DNA from: Apostichopus parvimensis
Taxonomy: Eukaryota; Echinodermata; Holothuroidea; Aspidochirotida; Stichopodidae
Assembly: GCA_000934455.1 (NCBI GenBank)
Contig: KN884993.1
Span: 60,191 to 124,190 of the forward strand
DNA: 64,000 nt
Reading direction: 5' to 3'
The position numbers were made by a program, and so were the translations under genes. The notes beneath the pieces are model-generated. The model had not been told where the DNA came from, made no database searches, and worked only from the letters and a program-made list of their open reading frames with translations. Shown in pieces: positions 36,801 through 51,800 of this stretch. The number at the start of each line of letters is the position of its first letter. Within the stretch, counting starts at the first letter, position 1.

Positions 36801-39800
36801 GGTCTGTTAATCACTATAGCACTGTCTTGAGTGTCTTTCCTTCCCTCCCCCCCCCTCCTCATCCACCCCCTCCTCAACACCCAAACTTACTGGTTTGGGT
36901 ATTTACTTCCCTCCTCACTTACCTGTCTCCTGTATCTACAGACACCTATCTACCCCTTGCCTATTAACTGGTAACATTCTTGCACTGTTAATAGGCTAGG
37001 ATAGATAGGTGTGCATAGCTTAGTGAGGAGATAGGTAAGTGAGTAGTGAAGTAAACTATAGATCATTATTTTTATCACTGAGCCAGAAGTTGGTGACCAC
37101 AGTGCTGATGGTTTAAAGGGTCTTTGCTCAGAAAAAGAAGAAGGTATATAACAATATATAACAACATCTTAGAATGATTTCAGCTGTTTATATGTTGTTC
37201 AAAATATCCATTTATCGTGTACCTGCAGTCACCCTTTAGGTAACTGTAAATATAACTTGCTTGTACCACAACAACCACACATACTGTACATATACATAAT
37301 GCATGAAAAATTTCACCCAGATCCATATCACATACTGCACAGCAAGCATACTGAAGCTTAGGGAAATACTAACAAGACTAGTTTAACACACTGTGTTACT
37401 CAGACCGTAGCTTCATTAGTGTCAGAGGAATAACATATGACGTCACGTTATCACAACTTTCGCTTTGTGCAATGTTCAAAATGAAAGGAAGGTGAATAAA
37501 ATGCTAAAATAAACAGTGTAAAGCCTCAAAAGGTACTTGTAAAATATATCCCATCAAAATGTGAAGTATTTAATTCAAATTTGTTATCACGACTGTAATA
37601 CTGCATGCTAAATAATATCTCGTCAATTCCACTTCCTTATAAAACTTCCAGGGGGGCCTACTGTGTGAACAATAATAACAAATCGTTCTTTTTAACTTAA
37701 CCGACCTTTGTTCCTTCAACAGACCCCCCTTGACAATACAAAGAAATATTCAGGGGTCTTTCCCTTTAAATTGAGTATCATCATTGACGCACCATGGTGC
37801 AGAGGTCAGGTATAAGTCAGTTTTTTCTTTGCTCCAGAGCACTCTTTCAAACTTCTTTCGACTGGCTTGACGGCCGATTTAAGTCGTTAAAACTGGTCCC
37901 TTCCGCTTTTACAAACCCCATTTAGTCATCACAGTCCTTCTCAAATTTTCACAGATCCAATGGACACCAAGATCGAAATAGGACAGCTGAGCGTGACAAA
38001 AATAATTTTCTAACTAGTATTAAATAAATCTAAATGAACCCTACCGAGTTGTTACCCCTCAGTCCCTTTTTTTTTAACCTTGGCATGCAGGTTAACCCAT
38101 AGTCCAACTAACCAAGGTTGCTTTTGCATGCAAGGGTGACCATGTTACCCCTCTCCCCTCCCTCTCCCCTCCCTTCCCCCTCCCTTCCCCCATCAAAAAT
38201 TTTCAACTCTAGCAATTCAACTTCATATTCCATCCATTTGTATGATTAAATATATGTACAGACTTTAATAAACAGGGTCTTCAAGGGTGTGTAACATGAA
38301 ATGTGATTTATTCATGCTCTAACCTGATCTTGGTATTCATTTTTTTCTAAATTGCTGTCATCCAGTTTGTCCTTGTCCTTTTTGGGTGATTTTGATGGAC
38401 TTCCTGGGCCTGTAAAAAGAGAGAAAGGCAACCAAAATTTAAATATTGTACGCAGACCGCCAAACTTAGAATGGTCTGAGTAAATATCAAGTATGACACT
38501 AACTTACCTGTCTTCTTCCAATAAAAACTTCAATTTTTAGGACAAAATACTGACTTTAGGACATTTACTACAAACTCTACGGCAATTCCCCTCTTGGGAT
38601 GTAATTTCCCTCTTGGGATGAAATAAAGTTTTACTTACTTACTTACTTAATTCTTACTTCAGGGCGGTTCTAACTAACTCGTCTCCACTCGAAACTACAG
38701 TTGCATTCGGTTGCTAGGTGTTTTTAAATCTGTCCCTAATGAATTTAGTTCTTCAAATTTTGACATTTGCCACAATTATGTTGAAGTTTTCATCAGTTTT
38801 TGATAAGAGCACTGACAAAGCATCACTTGATTTAATTATTTTTTTTAATTTCATGATTTTCATACATGCAAAATTTGTTGGATATATGTGTAGCGCCTGT
38901 GCTTTGCCTAAACATTTTTTTTGGGGGGGTGGGAGGAACTGTCTAGAACAACAATTAATCACCATCATTTTTATCATGTATACAAGACTCTGGAGGTAAA
39001 ATTACATATGTATGCTCATTATGCTGTGACCACATATTACTGCATGTGTTGTAAATTTCCAATCTTAAAACTGCTGATGGTTACATTACTGTACCAGGAT
39101 AAATAATCATTGCATTTTCAGTCTATAAATGCTACTTTTCAGTTTTTGTTCTGACTACATTTTAATGGTAAGATAACACAGAAAGATCTCTTCGGGATCC
39201 TGACAAAAGCAAACGGAACATTTTTCAAAACAGGAAGGATGGCTTTCTTTTTTTTTTAAATACAGCGAGCAGAAATAGTTTCCAGCTAGATAATCATTTT
39301 CACAGGATTATTTACCCTTATATCATTCAATACCGTGTAATGTGATAGTCACACATAATTTGATAGCACCAGTTTCACTATATCGAAAGATATGAAACCA
39401 TTTAGTCATGATGGTGTAGCTTCATTTGTAGATTCTAAAAGGGAAAGACTATACTATAGATAATTTTATTTAAATGAGGATGGATGATATTCCATTTTTT
39501 ACTTTTAAGTATAACAAGCATGTAATGCTCCATGATCGGGTGTAACACAATCTTGATTGCATGTAATGCTCCCTGACACCAGGTGAAAGTGTGACAAGTG
39601 AGAAAGGGATATTTGGTGGCAGTATAGTTCAATGCCAAATGCAATTGATGGACAAAGCATATATAGAGAATAAAGAGGTATCAATAGTTGAGCCTCCCAA
39701 ATATGCTAAAGTCAAGTAATGGTCGCCCTCTTATCAAGTTCAACACGTAGTTCACCGCCACCTTCAAAGCAATTGATCAGGACTTTGATTGGAATCTCAT

Positions 39801-42800
39801 AAGGATGTAATTCATACCCTTGAGTACATTGCAATCCCTTGGGTTCACATTAAGGTCTGGCAACATTAACAAAAGCAGATGTCGGTATATTGCCGAGTCA
39901 ATATCAGTTTCATAACTGTGTATTAATGTATGTTATAAGGAAACAATTCACATCATTCCTCTCTCTCTCACATGTCACCAATCTAAAGACTGTAGAAATC
40001 TCACTGTCCTATCCACCTAAACTACATGACAGGATATGCTTCAGCACTGCGCCCCCTATGCAGTGTCTCCCTTTCGGGACACTACCTTCTTTCTCACCCA
40101 TCCCCCCCCCACCCCCACAATTTTGTATGGAATTACTATAACACATACTATATGCATCATCAAAATTGAAGAATAGCATGTTTCTGCATGGTGTGGGCAA
40201 ACTTCCCAAGCATCCCAATCCTGCCTCCACCCGCAAAAACCCCACTCATGTAACTGCCCCTCCCCCTCCCCCTCCCTCCCCTCTTTTCTGACACATCCTC
40301 ATTGATGTCACAAACTGGATGATACATTAACTACTCTAAAAACATGAATAAATTAAATGCAAAAGGTGAATCGTCCTTGTTATTATAGGCCATTTATAAG
40401 CACACTGACGAGATATCTCTGAAGATGTGCTGCCTGAAAAGTGAAGCATTTTGAATACCGTTCATTGTTAGTATCTATAACCTGGTCTCCAGTCAATATA
40501 CATACATGTACATAATTTCCATCTACTGATCCTATCCAACAAACAATTTTGGTAACATTTTATAATACTGTATCTCCATATCGCTCAGATTTTCTGAATC
40601 ACTGCCAACTTCCTGTTAACCCACCCCTCATTTTTTTGTAGCAGAGATAAAACAGGAGTAAAGTAGTGTTGCAGTTAGTCAAGCAATCTGTTGAACAGTT
40701 GCAAGTTCCTTATACTATCTATCAATGTTATTCAGGATTAGTATTTCTTAACCACTGTGTGGCAGTGAGTGGTACGATTGCAGTATATGACCTTTGGTGT
40801 GTATCATAAAAACAACATGTAGTATTTATTACATACACACACACACACTGGCCAGTGTTCCTTGCCATCACTTGGACACTTGCTATTGTACACAAAAATA
40901 TGTAATGACCACAGATTTGTGGTAGTATACATGTACTGTCCTTGTGCATCTTATATCCGAGCAGAGCATCCATTCAGCTCTCTTAATACCAGTAAATATT
41001 GGCGAATTTTGCTGTTTTTTTATATATTTATATTTTATTTTTTATTTTGAAGGCCATCAATGCACGATGTCCACCCTTGTCTTTTGAACTGTACAAGAAC
41101 CCCTGTATTTATTGTAGTTTGCGTGCGCGCTACAATATTGGCATTACTGGCCAAGTGAATGATACCTACATGACTGGATGTTGAAACTTAAAGTTTCATA
41201 TAGTCTCTTTACATTTTCAGTTTCAGAGGCTAGATGCGCAGCCAACTTATTCCGAGTCTGTCACGGCACTCACAAGCGCCCTCACTTTGTAGGTACCTAC
41301 ATGACTATACTCCCTGGTGTGTTGTCCGCCCAAAAAAAATGACACCATGAACAACCAAAAAGTTCTTCCTACTACTGCAAGCACTCCAGGCATTTGCAGG
41401 CAAATACAGTTCTAGTTTACTTTGCTTTTTCTCTATCTCTTAATACCTGTTTCATCACAACACTGACATTCCAGTCTACTGTAAGTACAGTAGCTTATAC
41501 AAATTAGTAGCCATGTTTAGAAACACTGCAAAAACTGGATAACATCTTAGAGCATGGATTTTCTCTCGAAAAAGCATAATTTAGAATACTTGAAAAAAGG
41601 TAAGAAGAAGAACTTCTACAAAGTTTAATTAAATTATGCATCATAGTTGCAAGTTGTAAGAACTGACCAGTCATTCAAGGTTTTCCTAACATTAAACCTT
41701 AAAATATGTTAGAATTAAATTAACTGCCTGAGAATCAAAACTAAACCAGTCACAAATTCACTGTTACAAATTTGACTTTCAAACACACACCCAGAGTGTC
41801 AGTATATATGCAGTAATAAATCAAATTTAATTCCAGAGTACGGGATATATAAAGGGATCAAGCGAAGTTACCAGATACCACTGACAAAAATGAAATACCA
41901 TCCATACTGGTTTAAATTTGAGAACATCGCATCATTTCATTACTGCACGGTGCTGTTTTGCGTCAGGCTGTTTCAAACCCGGTGCACATCTACGTGTGTA
42001 CAGTACACCTGTAATTGCGCATTATAACTTTTCCCTCCGTAATTGAATTCGCACTTATTTGTTGTCATCGGGGACATTCTCGATTCTCCGTGCAGCGTCT
42101 GGCTCACCAATATTGTTCCGGTATATTTATTCCATGCAGAGGAATGACCAATGATAGTCCCCGTCAACAATGAGTCATGCCATGGTAAGGATGCAATATT
42201 AATACCTGGCAGAATATCTGTGTGACTATTCTTGTACTACTACAGTACAGACATAGTACACTACAGATTAGTTATGGCTGCACTGTAAGTACACTCTACA
42301 TGGTAAAGGTTACCAGTTCATTCTAGGCACAGTATAACCAGAGTGCTAAGGTTGTGGGGAGACAGGTAGGCAAGGAGAAAAGTAAATAACTGTAACCCTC
42401 ATAAAGGACAGGACTATAATCATATAATTGCATATATAATATTACTTATAAGCATACAGAAAAAAAAACAAAAATAAACATACAGAGTTAATTAATTATT
42501 CTGATGCATAGAGCCTTAAAATAACATTTTTTTTCTGAAAGGGAGCGAACCAACCTTCACTTTTGGGGGCGACACAGGCAAAGTGAGCCACCTTCAAAGG
42601 GCTGTGGATCGGGCTGACCGTGCACGGGTAGAAGCAACACTTAATGGCAGACATCTTTAATCCCAGTGGCCTTGTGATTCTCTCCTAAAAATTGACAGGC
42701 TATACTGGACCAAAACAATGGGTCAACTGCAGTACCAGAGTGTCAATAAGTTGGAATGTACGGTATAGTGTCTCGTTAAATCGTGCCAATTAACATAAAA

Positions 42801-45800
42801 CAAATATTTGTATCATCTGCAGTAAATTGTAACTCGTTCTCGAACCAGGATCGTAGCGAACGAGCAAATTTTTCTTTCGATTCGAATCGACTTGATTACT
42901 GTTCACTGGACATTGTCAAACTTAGATGTCATGGTTGATCAAATTAGTGACAGATCCTATTTCAAACTTTTACTGTAAACAACACATGAAACTCAGCAGA
43001 CTATATCGAAACTTGAGTTTATTTGAAATACCAAGTTGTTGGCAAATGTCCAGGGCTTTCAGGCGCTTCTGTTCAGGTGTCCTACTGTACCACTCTCCAT
43101 CAGTTTTGAAACACAATAATACCCTCAGGACTATTTAACCTTTTGCACATTTCAATGTCTGTTGTCAAATTTTTTAGGAAATTTAAGCAAATACGCTACA
43201 TTAAAATTCTTCTGGATAACATACCATGTATGTTCAGGATGGACACTTGTCTCATGTCCCAAAAGGGTAAGTAATGTATATACTGCACATAAACCAACGG
43301 CAGCCCATCATCCTCGGCATGCCTCCTCCCCCAGGGACATAGTCAACAAAACTGCTTTTCGTCTGTTCATCAAGTTTTCCCCCTCAATCACATTATAAAT
43401 GTTCAGTTATTTCCCGAATAATCAGCGACCCAGATGGGGTTTTTTCTAGTCGGCTGTAGTGGCTTCTGGCACAGTCAGTCCCCTATTTATGTAAGAATGA
43501 GTCATATATGGTGTTAGCAGTTATGAGACGAAGATCAGTAAATGAATAACCGTAAAAGTACACATACTGTCTATTGACTCATCCGTGTGTAGGTTGAAAC
43601 ACCTGAACAAAAGCAGTGACAGCTTTCACTTTCTCAATTTCATGAGGTTCCATTTCCTTTTACCTTACAGTACATGTTTTTTGTCTTCCACTGTTTGTTA
43701 ATCATCACTGTCATTTTGTCGAAGGACACAAGCTTTTACCCATACTACGTGATAGTGCAGCGTATGTAATGAACCAGCGTATTAAAACGTATATCAAAAC
43801 GGGAGAAAAAATAGGAATATTGAAAAATGACAGAAATCTTGGAAAGGAGAGTCGAGAAATCTTTCGCATCAGTACGCGGCTCTGGTGATCCTCTCTGAAT
43901 GATACATAATGCACTGCTCCAATATGACTCCAGTTGTACACAGGATCCAGATGTGTGATTCAAGCGATATTTCCAGGTTTGTTAGATTTGGTAGATTTAA
44001 ATAAAGTGCAGTAGTAGTTAGGAGACAGGTACTTGTAAGTAACAGTGACTATCAAATGTGTTTAATTTGTTTTTTTTAATTCTGAAATCTCATGCTGCAA
44101 ATTCCCATTTGTATATCGGCATTGAACTCATGAAAGATCCATTCAAGAAAAACATTCTGTGCACAGTTCTCCAACCAAACTTGTCACACACCACTGTGTC
44201 CTCTACTGAAATATGTCAAAACTGAAGAATATTTCACCATTTGCATGACCACCACGAAGAAAGGTATTAAAATTGAAAAACGAAAAAAACATCCCAAGCT
44301 TCCCAAAGAACATGCAGTACAGGAAGTACTGTAATTTAGCCTCGGCTTCAACAGAAAGAATCGGCATGATAGCTTACAATTTCAGCTAATCCAAGCACAT
44401 GATGTATATGTTGAACTGAAACATCATAAGTTTTGATACTGTGCCTTGCCATATAGAATATAACAATATTACAATCATCTATGACTCAACACAGGATTAC
44501 CATAGTTGAAACAATATTATGAAATTATATCCATCTCGGATCGATGTTCGTCATCCCGCTGGATTATATCCGTACCACATAGAGTAGGGCAGATCTTAGT
44601 GGGTAAGTGGGAGTGGATTAGTCCTCCTTGGGTTCTTCACGCACACCCAACACTAAAAGTTCTCCAAAATAGTACAAGACTCTTGATACCATTTCCTTCA
44701 ACGAGGCGAGAGATAAAGTGATGGCAAATTTTTCTGGAGCTTATGATGCATTGATGGAGTTCCATCAGAGTTACTCAGACAAACATCATCATGATCCAAT
44801 TTGACCTAGTCACGGCAAATGAAAACAAAGTACATACGCACATGCTCGACTGGGGGTAAACATATTTTCCAGGGCTAACCTTACAGCGACTATTTTCATT
44901 TTGTCGGCAGGTACACGTGAGACATAGTCGGACGAGGAGATCCAGACTAGATCTCGAGTTAAATCGGTTGCTTGAGACAAATTTTAATTAAACAGAGTCA
45001 AGAAAATAGTACTTTGCAAATTAAAATGAACAAATTCGTCTCAATTTTCCGACGATCTGAACAATTTCATGTGTGGCAAATCCACCGGAAAAATGATTAG
45101 ATTTGCGGAGGGCATCAAGAGAATATTACATGTATGAGGGGATATTCCCATCAGTACAAAAGTTGCATTACAGTACAGACAGCACTTCTTTAATGGATCG
45201 GTCCAATGGTTTTCAAACCATTTTATTGTGGATTTTGTTGGAAAGGGCTTTAATAGTAGCCTACTGTAGTGCCCTCCAGTACTGTACACTGTGTTACTAC
45301 AGTACAGTGCAGTGCATCACAACATTGACTAGACAGCACATCCAACTAAACAGTTATGAAACGGTGACGCCAGAAATTTATCCCTGTCTGAAATCACTCC
45401 ATCATCAAAATTTCAAGACAAGATTTTACCAATCAAATCTAGCTAAATATCTTAGATTAAATCAGTTTTTCCACTTAGTTTGAAAATAAAAAAGAAGATA
45501 AGTACTTGTACTATTCTTTCCCTTTGACAAAACTGGTCGTAAGAAAATTGCAGATTTCACAGTCCCTCCAATATTTGATTTCATTTTTACATTTCATTTC
45601 ATGATTGCATGATTTAATTTCTGTACATATTTAATCCAATCTATCTTTGTGTATATTGACATACTGATCAGCTCAATGTTATAAACATATATGCTGCTCT
45701 TCAGTTGAAAGTTTGGTTATCTGCATTTCATGTACAATGTACTACAGTTTAAGATAGCATAGTGATATATTATTCATTGACCAGTAATAAATGTGTACAC

Positions 45801-48800
45801 AAATTTAATAGGCAACAGTGCACTGCAGTGTATATTAACACAGTATTATGCACATGTACGTATGTAGTGTGTAGTCCTGCAACAATCTTAACTCCTCCGG
45901 AACTTGTAGCTTTGCTTTTACTAAGTCTGGATACCTACCATTTCTAGGTTATTAAAGTGTTTTTTAAACTTGACTATGGAACCAAATCCATGTATGTAGT
46001 GAGAGCAGGCTTACAAATTTTGTACAATACAACATTCAAAGGACTCTCAAGAATTGCAATAGATAGATTATCAGCTCCTTATACTTTCAAGAAAGTACAA
46101 AAAGTACATGTTGCCATGGAGATTTGGTAACTTTGTGGTGTTGTTCTATATAACTTGACCCTACTGTTTGATTAATACAACTGGAAAGGAACATCCACCA
46201 TTTAAAACCTAGCAGCCTAGATAGATGACTGCCATACACAATGGTCAGGAGTTGCTATTAACGCAGAAATCGATGTTCCAACGCTTGATTAATGTACCAC
46301 ATTTAAATGGGCCTATTTGGTTGAACCGTAATTCCAAGTGCGTACAAATTTTCTGCTTCTTTCGCATTCATCTCAAGAGAGAACATTTTTGAATTTCCGT
46401 TTGAGCAAAAAATTTAACCAGAAAAGTCAAGAAAGTATCACACAGGCTCTTGTGAAATATTTTGTGTCTTGAACATAGATTTGTGGTTTCAGACCTTCAG
46501 TTTCTGGACAAATAAACAACACACAAAACCATAGTTTTATAGTAATCTTCCTTAAGAAATATTAACAGTCAGATTCCACTCGATTCATATACTTTCCAAA
46601 ACTGTTCCATCATAACTAAATAACAGATGTAAATTTCTGCAAAAAATAACCTGCTTACACATGTCTTTGGAAACATAAGCAAGGTCCGCCACGTATTGCG
46701 GTGCATGTGTCCACTTTATACAGCTACGTTACCTTTCGACGTGCATTTTGAACAAGATTCTAGAAGCAATAACACAAAAAGACATCACTCCCGAACAAGC
46801 TCGATGCACATCACTTCCAAAATTATAATTTCTTCAAGTTGCCAAACTTCACAATTTCTGGGAGACGGTTCTCCTCACCAGCTGTAACTCATTAATATTT
46901 CTCAAGCAGAAATCAAGCAACGGTGTCAAAAATGCAATCCATCAAAAATATTTATCCGTCGCTTAAATAACAGTACTGTATTGCAGGAAGGGTTCGTGTA
47001 ACAAGGAACTGCATTAAATGCCACCCCTGTACGTGAAGCATTCAATGTTCACCGAGTAGAATACCTCGAACCAATTACTTCCATTATTTCGTCACTTTCA
47101 ATGAGTCGATCTTTGAGGTGCAGCAGTGTATTTAACACACCCATAAGGTGATCCTTCCCTGCAGTTGTTGGCTAATTCAACATTCCTTTTTGTTATATCT
47201 GAACCGTTTAAACTACTTTGACAAACATGAACAACACTTAGTGTAATGTACGCTACATCAAGTGATTTAAATAATGAAAAAAAAATCTTCATGAAACAAT
47301 TAAATTGATAAAATTATCTTCAATTCAACCAATTTTGGGCAACACCTTTTCTTAGGATGATTCTACCAAATATACAATTGTATTGGATTGAGTGTACTGT
47401 TTGATTCCTGGTCACTGATACAGTACCTTGTCATCCACAGTAATTTTTGAGTTGGCTTGCTGCTATAACTACAGAGTGCTTCAACTGATGACACTGTACA
47501 TTCCAGTTTTTAAAAAGTGACAAACACTTTTCACAAAACACATTTATTTATAGTACATTTTCCAATCGTCAAAAACCATTGAAAATCTGACTACAGTCTT
47601 GATCAATGGGTGAATTGTCCATACTCAGATTAACACACATATACAACAGTAAAGTTAATCCCTGTACTGTATCTATAGCCGACTGTACAGTAGGGATATA
47701 TTTACATTGTAGTGACAGAAAGAAGCACAGCTATACAGCAGATCTGTATCTGACACTCCGGGATTAAACTTCTCGATCAAAGCCCTCGCAGCAGATTCCT
47801 TTGAAACCCTTCTCGTTCAATGTCCTGGCAGCAGATTCCTTAATTTCTGTCAATTCAAGTTAGCTTCAATATCCTTCCACAAAGACGGAGCCATCACATT
47901 AACAGTGCAGCGTTATAGTGGAGACATCCAGCTTCCGACACCCATCTCCATTACAGAACATTCCATTTCTCTAATGAGAGCATTCTATGAGATGCATGTG
48001 AGTAGTACAGCGTGTCCTGTTTTGAAAGCTTTAAATCCAAATAGCTTCAACAGACGGTCTGCTTTATCCTGGAATCGGGGAATCTTCCGTCTGTCAAATT
48101 GCTTGATTCTGTTCAGCTTTCTAGACATGAATCTAATGGGAGCAATGTCACACAAGTGCCTCCAGTATCGTCTGACTCATACTAAAAGTTGTAAGAAATG
48201 ATTCACGACACATACATCGGTCTTCTCTCTATTTCTCAGATTACATGGAGTATGTAAGATCAATGGCAGCTATATTGTACATAGCTAGATGCATCGATTT
48301 TAGGCAGGTACCAAAAATTCATCGACTCCATTGCTCAGCCCTTGGCCACTACGATAGTACCTTGACCCATCGCTCAGCCCTTGGCCACTACGATAGAACC
48401 ATAACACTCTCAATTCCTAATGCTTACCGGTTCGGGTGTTTGCACACTACGATACTTACCTGTCTCCTATTGAGATGTACTCCGATCTACCTAGCTTACA
48501 GTTTGGTAACATTATTGAACGCACCATGCCCCCTTGACCCCTTCAGGTCTTTGCCTTTTTCCTTCTGGATCACACAAGACTGTCCTACAGCTATGAATAT
48601 TCATGAAAGAATGTAACAGTAGACGGGTAATAGGAAGATGAAAAATTCTCTTCAAAAAACATGTATGTCAGACTTGTGAATGGTGGATTTGGAAGGAAGG
48701 GGATTATAGACCTTAGGCTTAGAGAGGGTCATTTCAGGGGCAGTTTAAGAACGCTACCAGTTTCTGTGTTAGGCTAGGGTAGTTAGGAATGCGTATGGAT

Positions 48801-51800
48801 AGGAGACAGGTAAGAGAGGAGCGCAGTACATGTGAAAATTACAGAAGCGTCTGTGAAATGCATAGAGTGTACTTGGTAATTGTTTGAATTTACTTCATTT
48901 TGGACTTATTTCTTCTTACGAATCAGGGCCCCCTCCCCCTGCCCCTCCCTCTGACCCTTGCAACTGTATACACTACGTACCATTTAACACCCATCAACTG
49001 TGATAAGCATTTAAGTGAACTAATTGTATACATGTGTGACACAATCAAAACCACTGGATCAAAACCACTGAACACCTCTCACAATCCTTAATCATTTTGA
49101 AAATTAGTCATCCATTAAAAAAAGAATAACAAAACTAAATATCATCTAAACAAACAGTACCCTAATTATGAATAAACTTTGCTCTCTATCTGTCTTCCTA
49201 TTGTTGTACCCACTAACCACATATTCCCAAAATGACTATTACAGATGGGGAAATAAACACTGTGTCGGTACAATGTAGCTCTATGTAGATAATGCAAGTA
49301 ACTGAATGTATGCTAACAGTGTATAGACCTAATTACTGTTGCAGTCAATTGCTACAGAATAGTACATATATCATCAGTTCTACCATGGAGCTATAATAGC
49401 TCCATGGTTCTACAGACAACTACAGTACAGACACCTATGCATGAAAAGGCTTACCCCTATATATAAATATATACTGATTCTATCTCTGTGCATTATGAGG
49501 GCATCCTGGCATAGTAGGAAAGGCCTAGTTTTGTTTGTAAACAGCATGAGCAGACCACAGTACTAGTTCCTCCATTAAAAGGTCATCAAACTATCGAACC
49601 ACAAAAGTGAGTCACTCCAAAAACTGACTAGCCAATGGTACATTATACAAAATGCTGTCTTGTTGTACAGTACAGTATGCTGTCCAGGATGTACTATATT
49701 GAAAATACTGTACATGGCCAGATTTTCAAAATGAAAGTTACTTTAAACAGAATTCAATGGTTGGTATTATGTAAAAATACTTTTGATATGTACGGGCTAA
49801 TCTTGGTAATCTTTTGCAATAGTTCCCTAGTGGTCTCCAATGTGCAAATAATGTTGATACACACACAAATATTATAAGATAAATATCTGTAGTAATTTAA
49901 ACACTCCCTAACACAGTACTGTGTGTTTACTGTAATTTTTATCGTTCACCTATTCCAATTTTCTTCTTTCTGATCTTCTTATAAACACTTCCTTGTATAA
50001 AAGTGCCTAAGCTTTAAGTTCATATGTACAATATGTACGTACATACAGTATCAATTTACCTACAAAATATTGTACATGTAAATTTTTTTTTAAATCAATC
50101 TGTTTGCTGTGGGCAGAAAGAGCAATTAATTCATAGGCATAATAAAACTATACCAGTGCGGCTAGTTAAATATTAAGCCGTAGGGATGCTTGCATAAATG
50201 TGGCATGGAATTTACTGTATTCAAGCAATGAAGTTGTACTGTACATTGTTCAGGGCACAGTTCTATGCTGAGTAACTGTTGTACTCTGTTCACACTACTA
50301 CAGAGAAAAATTAAAATTTATATAAGTATTCAAAGTATCGTACTATAACGTTCTGAACTACACACATACAGTACTGTGGTCAACTTCCCTCACTTGATAT
50401 CTGTCTTATGGCTGAATTTTCATACAGTACATTCAATACTAGATACAACATCAGTCACAACACTTGCATAACATAGCATTCAAATTTTGTGTGTGTTGCA
50501 GTTCCGAGGGCTCTGAAATTTGTCTCTTTTCAAGGTATGCTGTATTGGCCCCAAAATATGCTAGATATTCAAATATGGTCACCTTTGGTCAAAATTCTTA
50601 GGACTGTTTTTAGTTACAACCTTCGAGGCAGTTTTTCCTCACTGGGACATTCAGTCATCTTGTGTGTTCCTTAAAACTTTCTGAGAACAATTTGGAGGGT
50701 AAAGACCCCCAGGAAAGTACTTTTTGAAAACTTCTAGCAATTATAGCACGCTATAATTTGGGCCTATACTGACTACCTTTAAGAGCTACATGGTTCCTCT
50801 GTACATAAATAAAACCTGCACTATAAACTTCTCCAGTTGTATAGTACAGTACATTGCCTAGAGTTGGCATACATGTTTACCATAATCGGATGACGTATGC
50901 ATCCAGCCCCCTGTTTCCTTTCTTTTTACTTCTTCCTGTGTCAGTCAACAATGAAGTCGGCCTTGACACGTCCATACAGGCATAGTACTGTATGTGCAAT
51001 ACTAATGTACAGTACACTCAATAATTCTGTCTTATCGTGGTAAAGGTCACAGGAAGACTATATATACCGCAGCCGAAACCTTCAGGTATACATTACCACC
51101 ACACCAAACCTATATTTCCTGTCAACACAGAGCCTTCAACATCTTACAACTCCATTAAGATTATCTATTGTCTTTACTTCATATTGCTATTCAGTATATA
51201 GACAAGTATATCAATTTACATGTAGGCTACACTATGTTTAGTACAAAAGAACTAACTAGGTAGTATGACCGATACAGTATGCTCTAATACATAATTTACT
51301 GAGAGTTGCACAAATTTTGTCAAGCTTGGCGCAATGATTCATCAAAGCTTGCTGGTTTTGGGGATTTACGAGTTAAGCGTTACTTACCTGTATCGAACCC
51401 TACAAATATGCACTTTCCTATCAACCTAAAACTATGTGACTGGAACATTTTAGCACTGCGCCCTCACTTCTCTGGCAGCGCCCACTTTCTGCTTCTTGTC
51501 AAGCTCGCACTGATTCCAGTACAGTACTCTCCCATATATATGGAATGCCAAAAGGCACACCAGATATTAGGAGGTTCTGCAGAAGATGAGTATGTGCTGT
51601 AACATACTGTACATAGGTCTGGTAAAATTGGAAATACTGACATTTTGAAAATTTATATTTTTGTATAGATCTGTTATGAGCACTGGTTGACTTTCAAATG
51701 AAAAGCCAGAGAGAGCAACAAGCAACCTGACACTTTCAGTTTTTGTTTTTTGAAATAAGTGAATTTTCTTATCATTGTAAAATGCATAAAACCTATTTAA

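Larger units (their letters stand above)
36075..38323 (-). other. PIX intron 2 (2.25 kb)
   Basis: Holds a cluster of MITE-family pieces (36,120-36,830) and a compact complete member (36,890-37,065). The rest has C-rich tracts and unique sequence. Confidence 0.85.

Noticed and set aside
42555-42698. The 42.6-kb open segment as an internal exon between SH3 exon and exon 2
   Set aside because: In the phase left by the SH3 exon it meets TAA after about fourteen codons. Only a separate start at its own ATG is compatible.
13280-51500. Scattered GCGCCCTC words as CTCF sites (13.28, 40.05, 41.27, 51.46 kb)
   Set aside because: They share only the GCGCC core; the flanking bases do not fit a CTCF motif well and some lie within repeat pieces.
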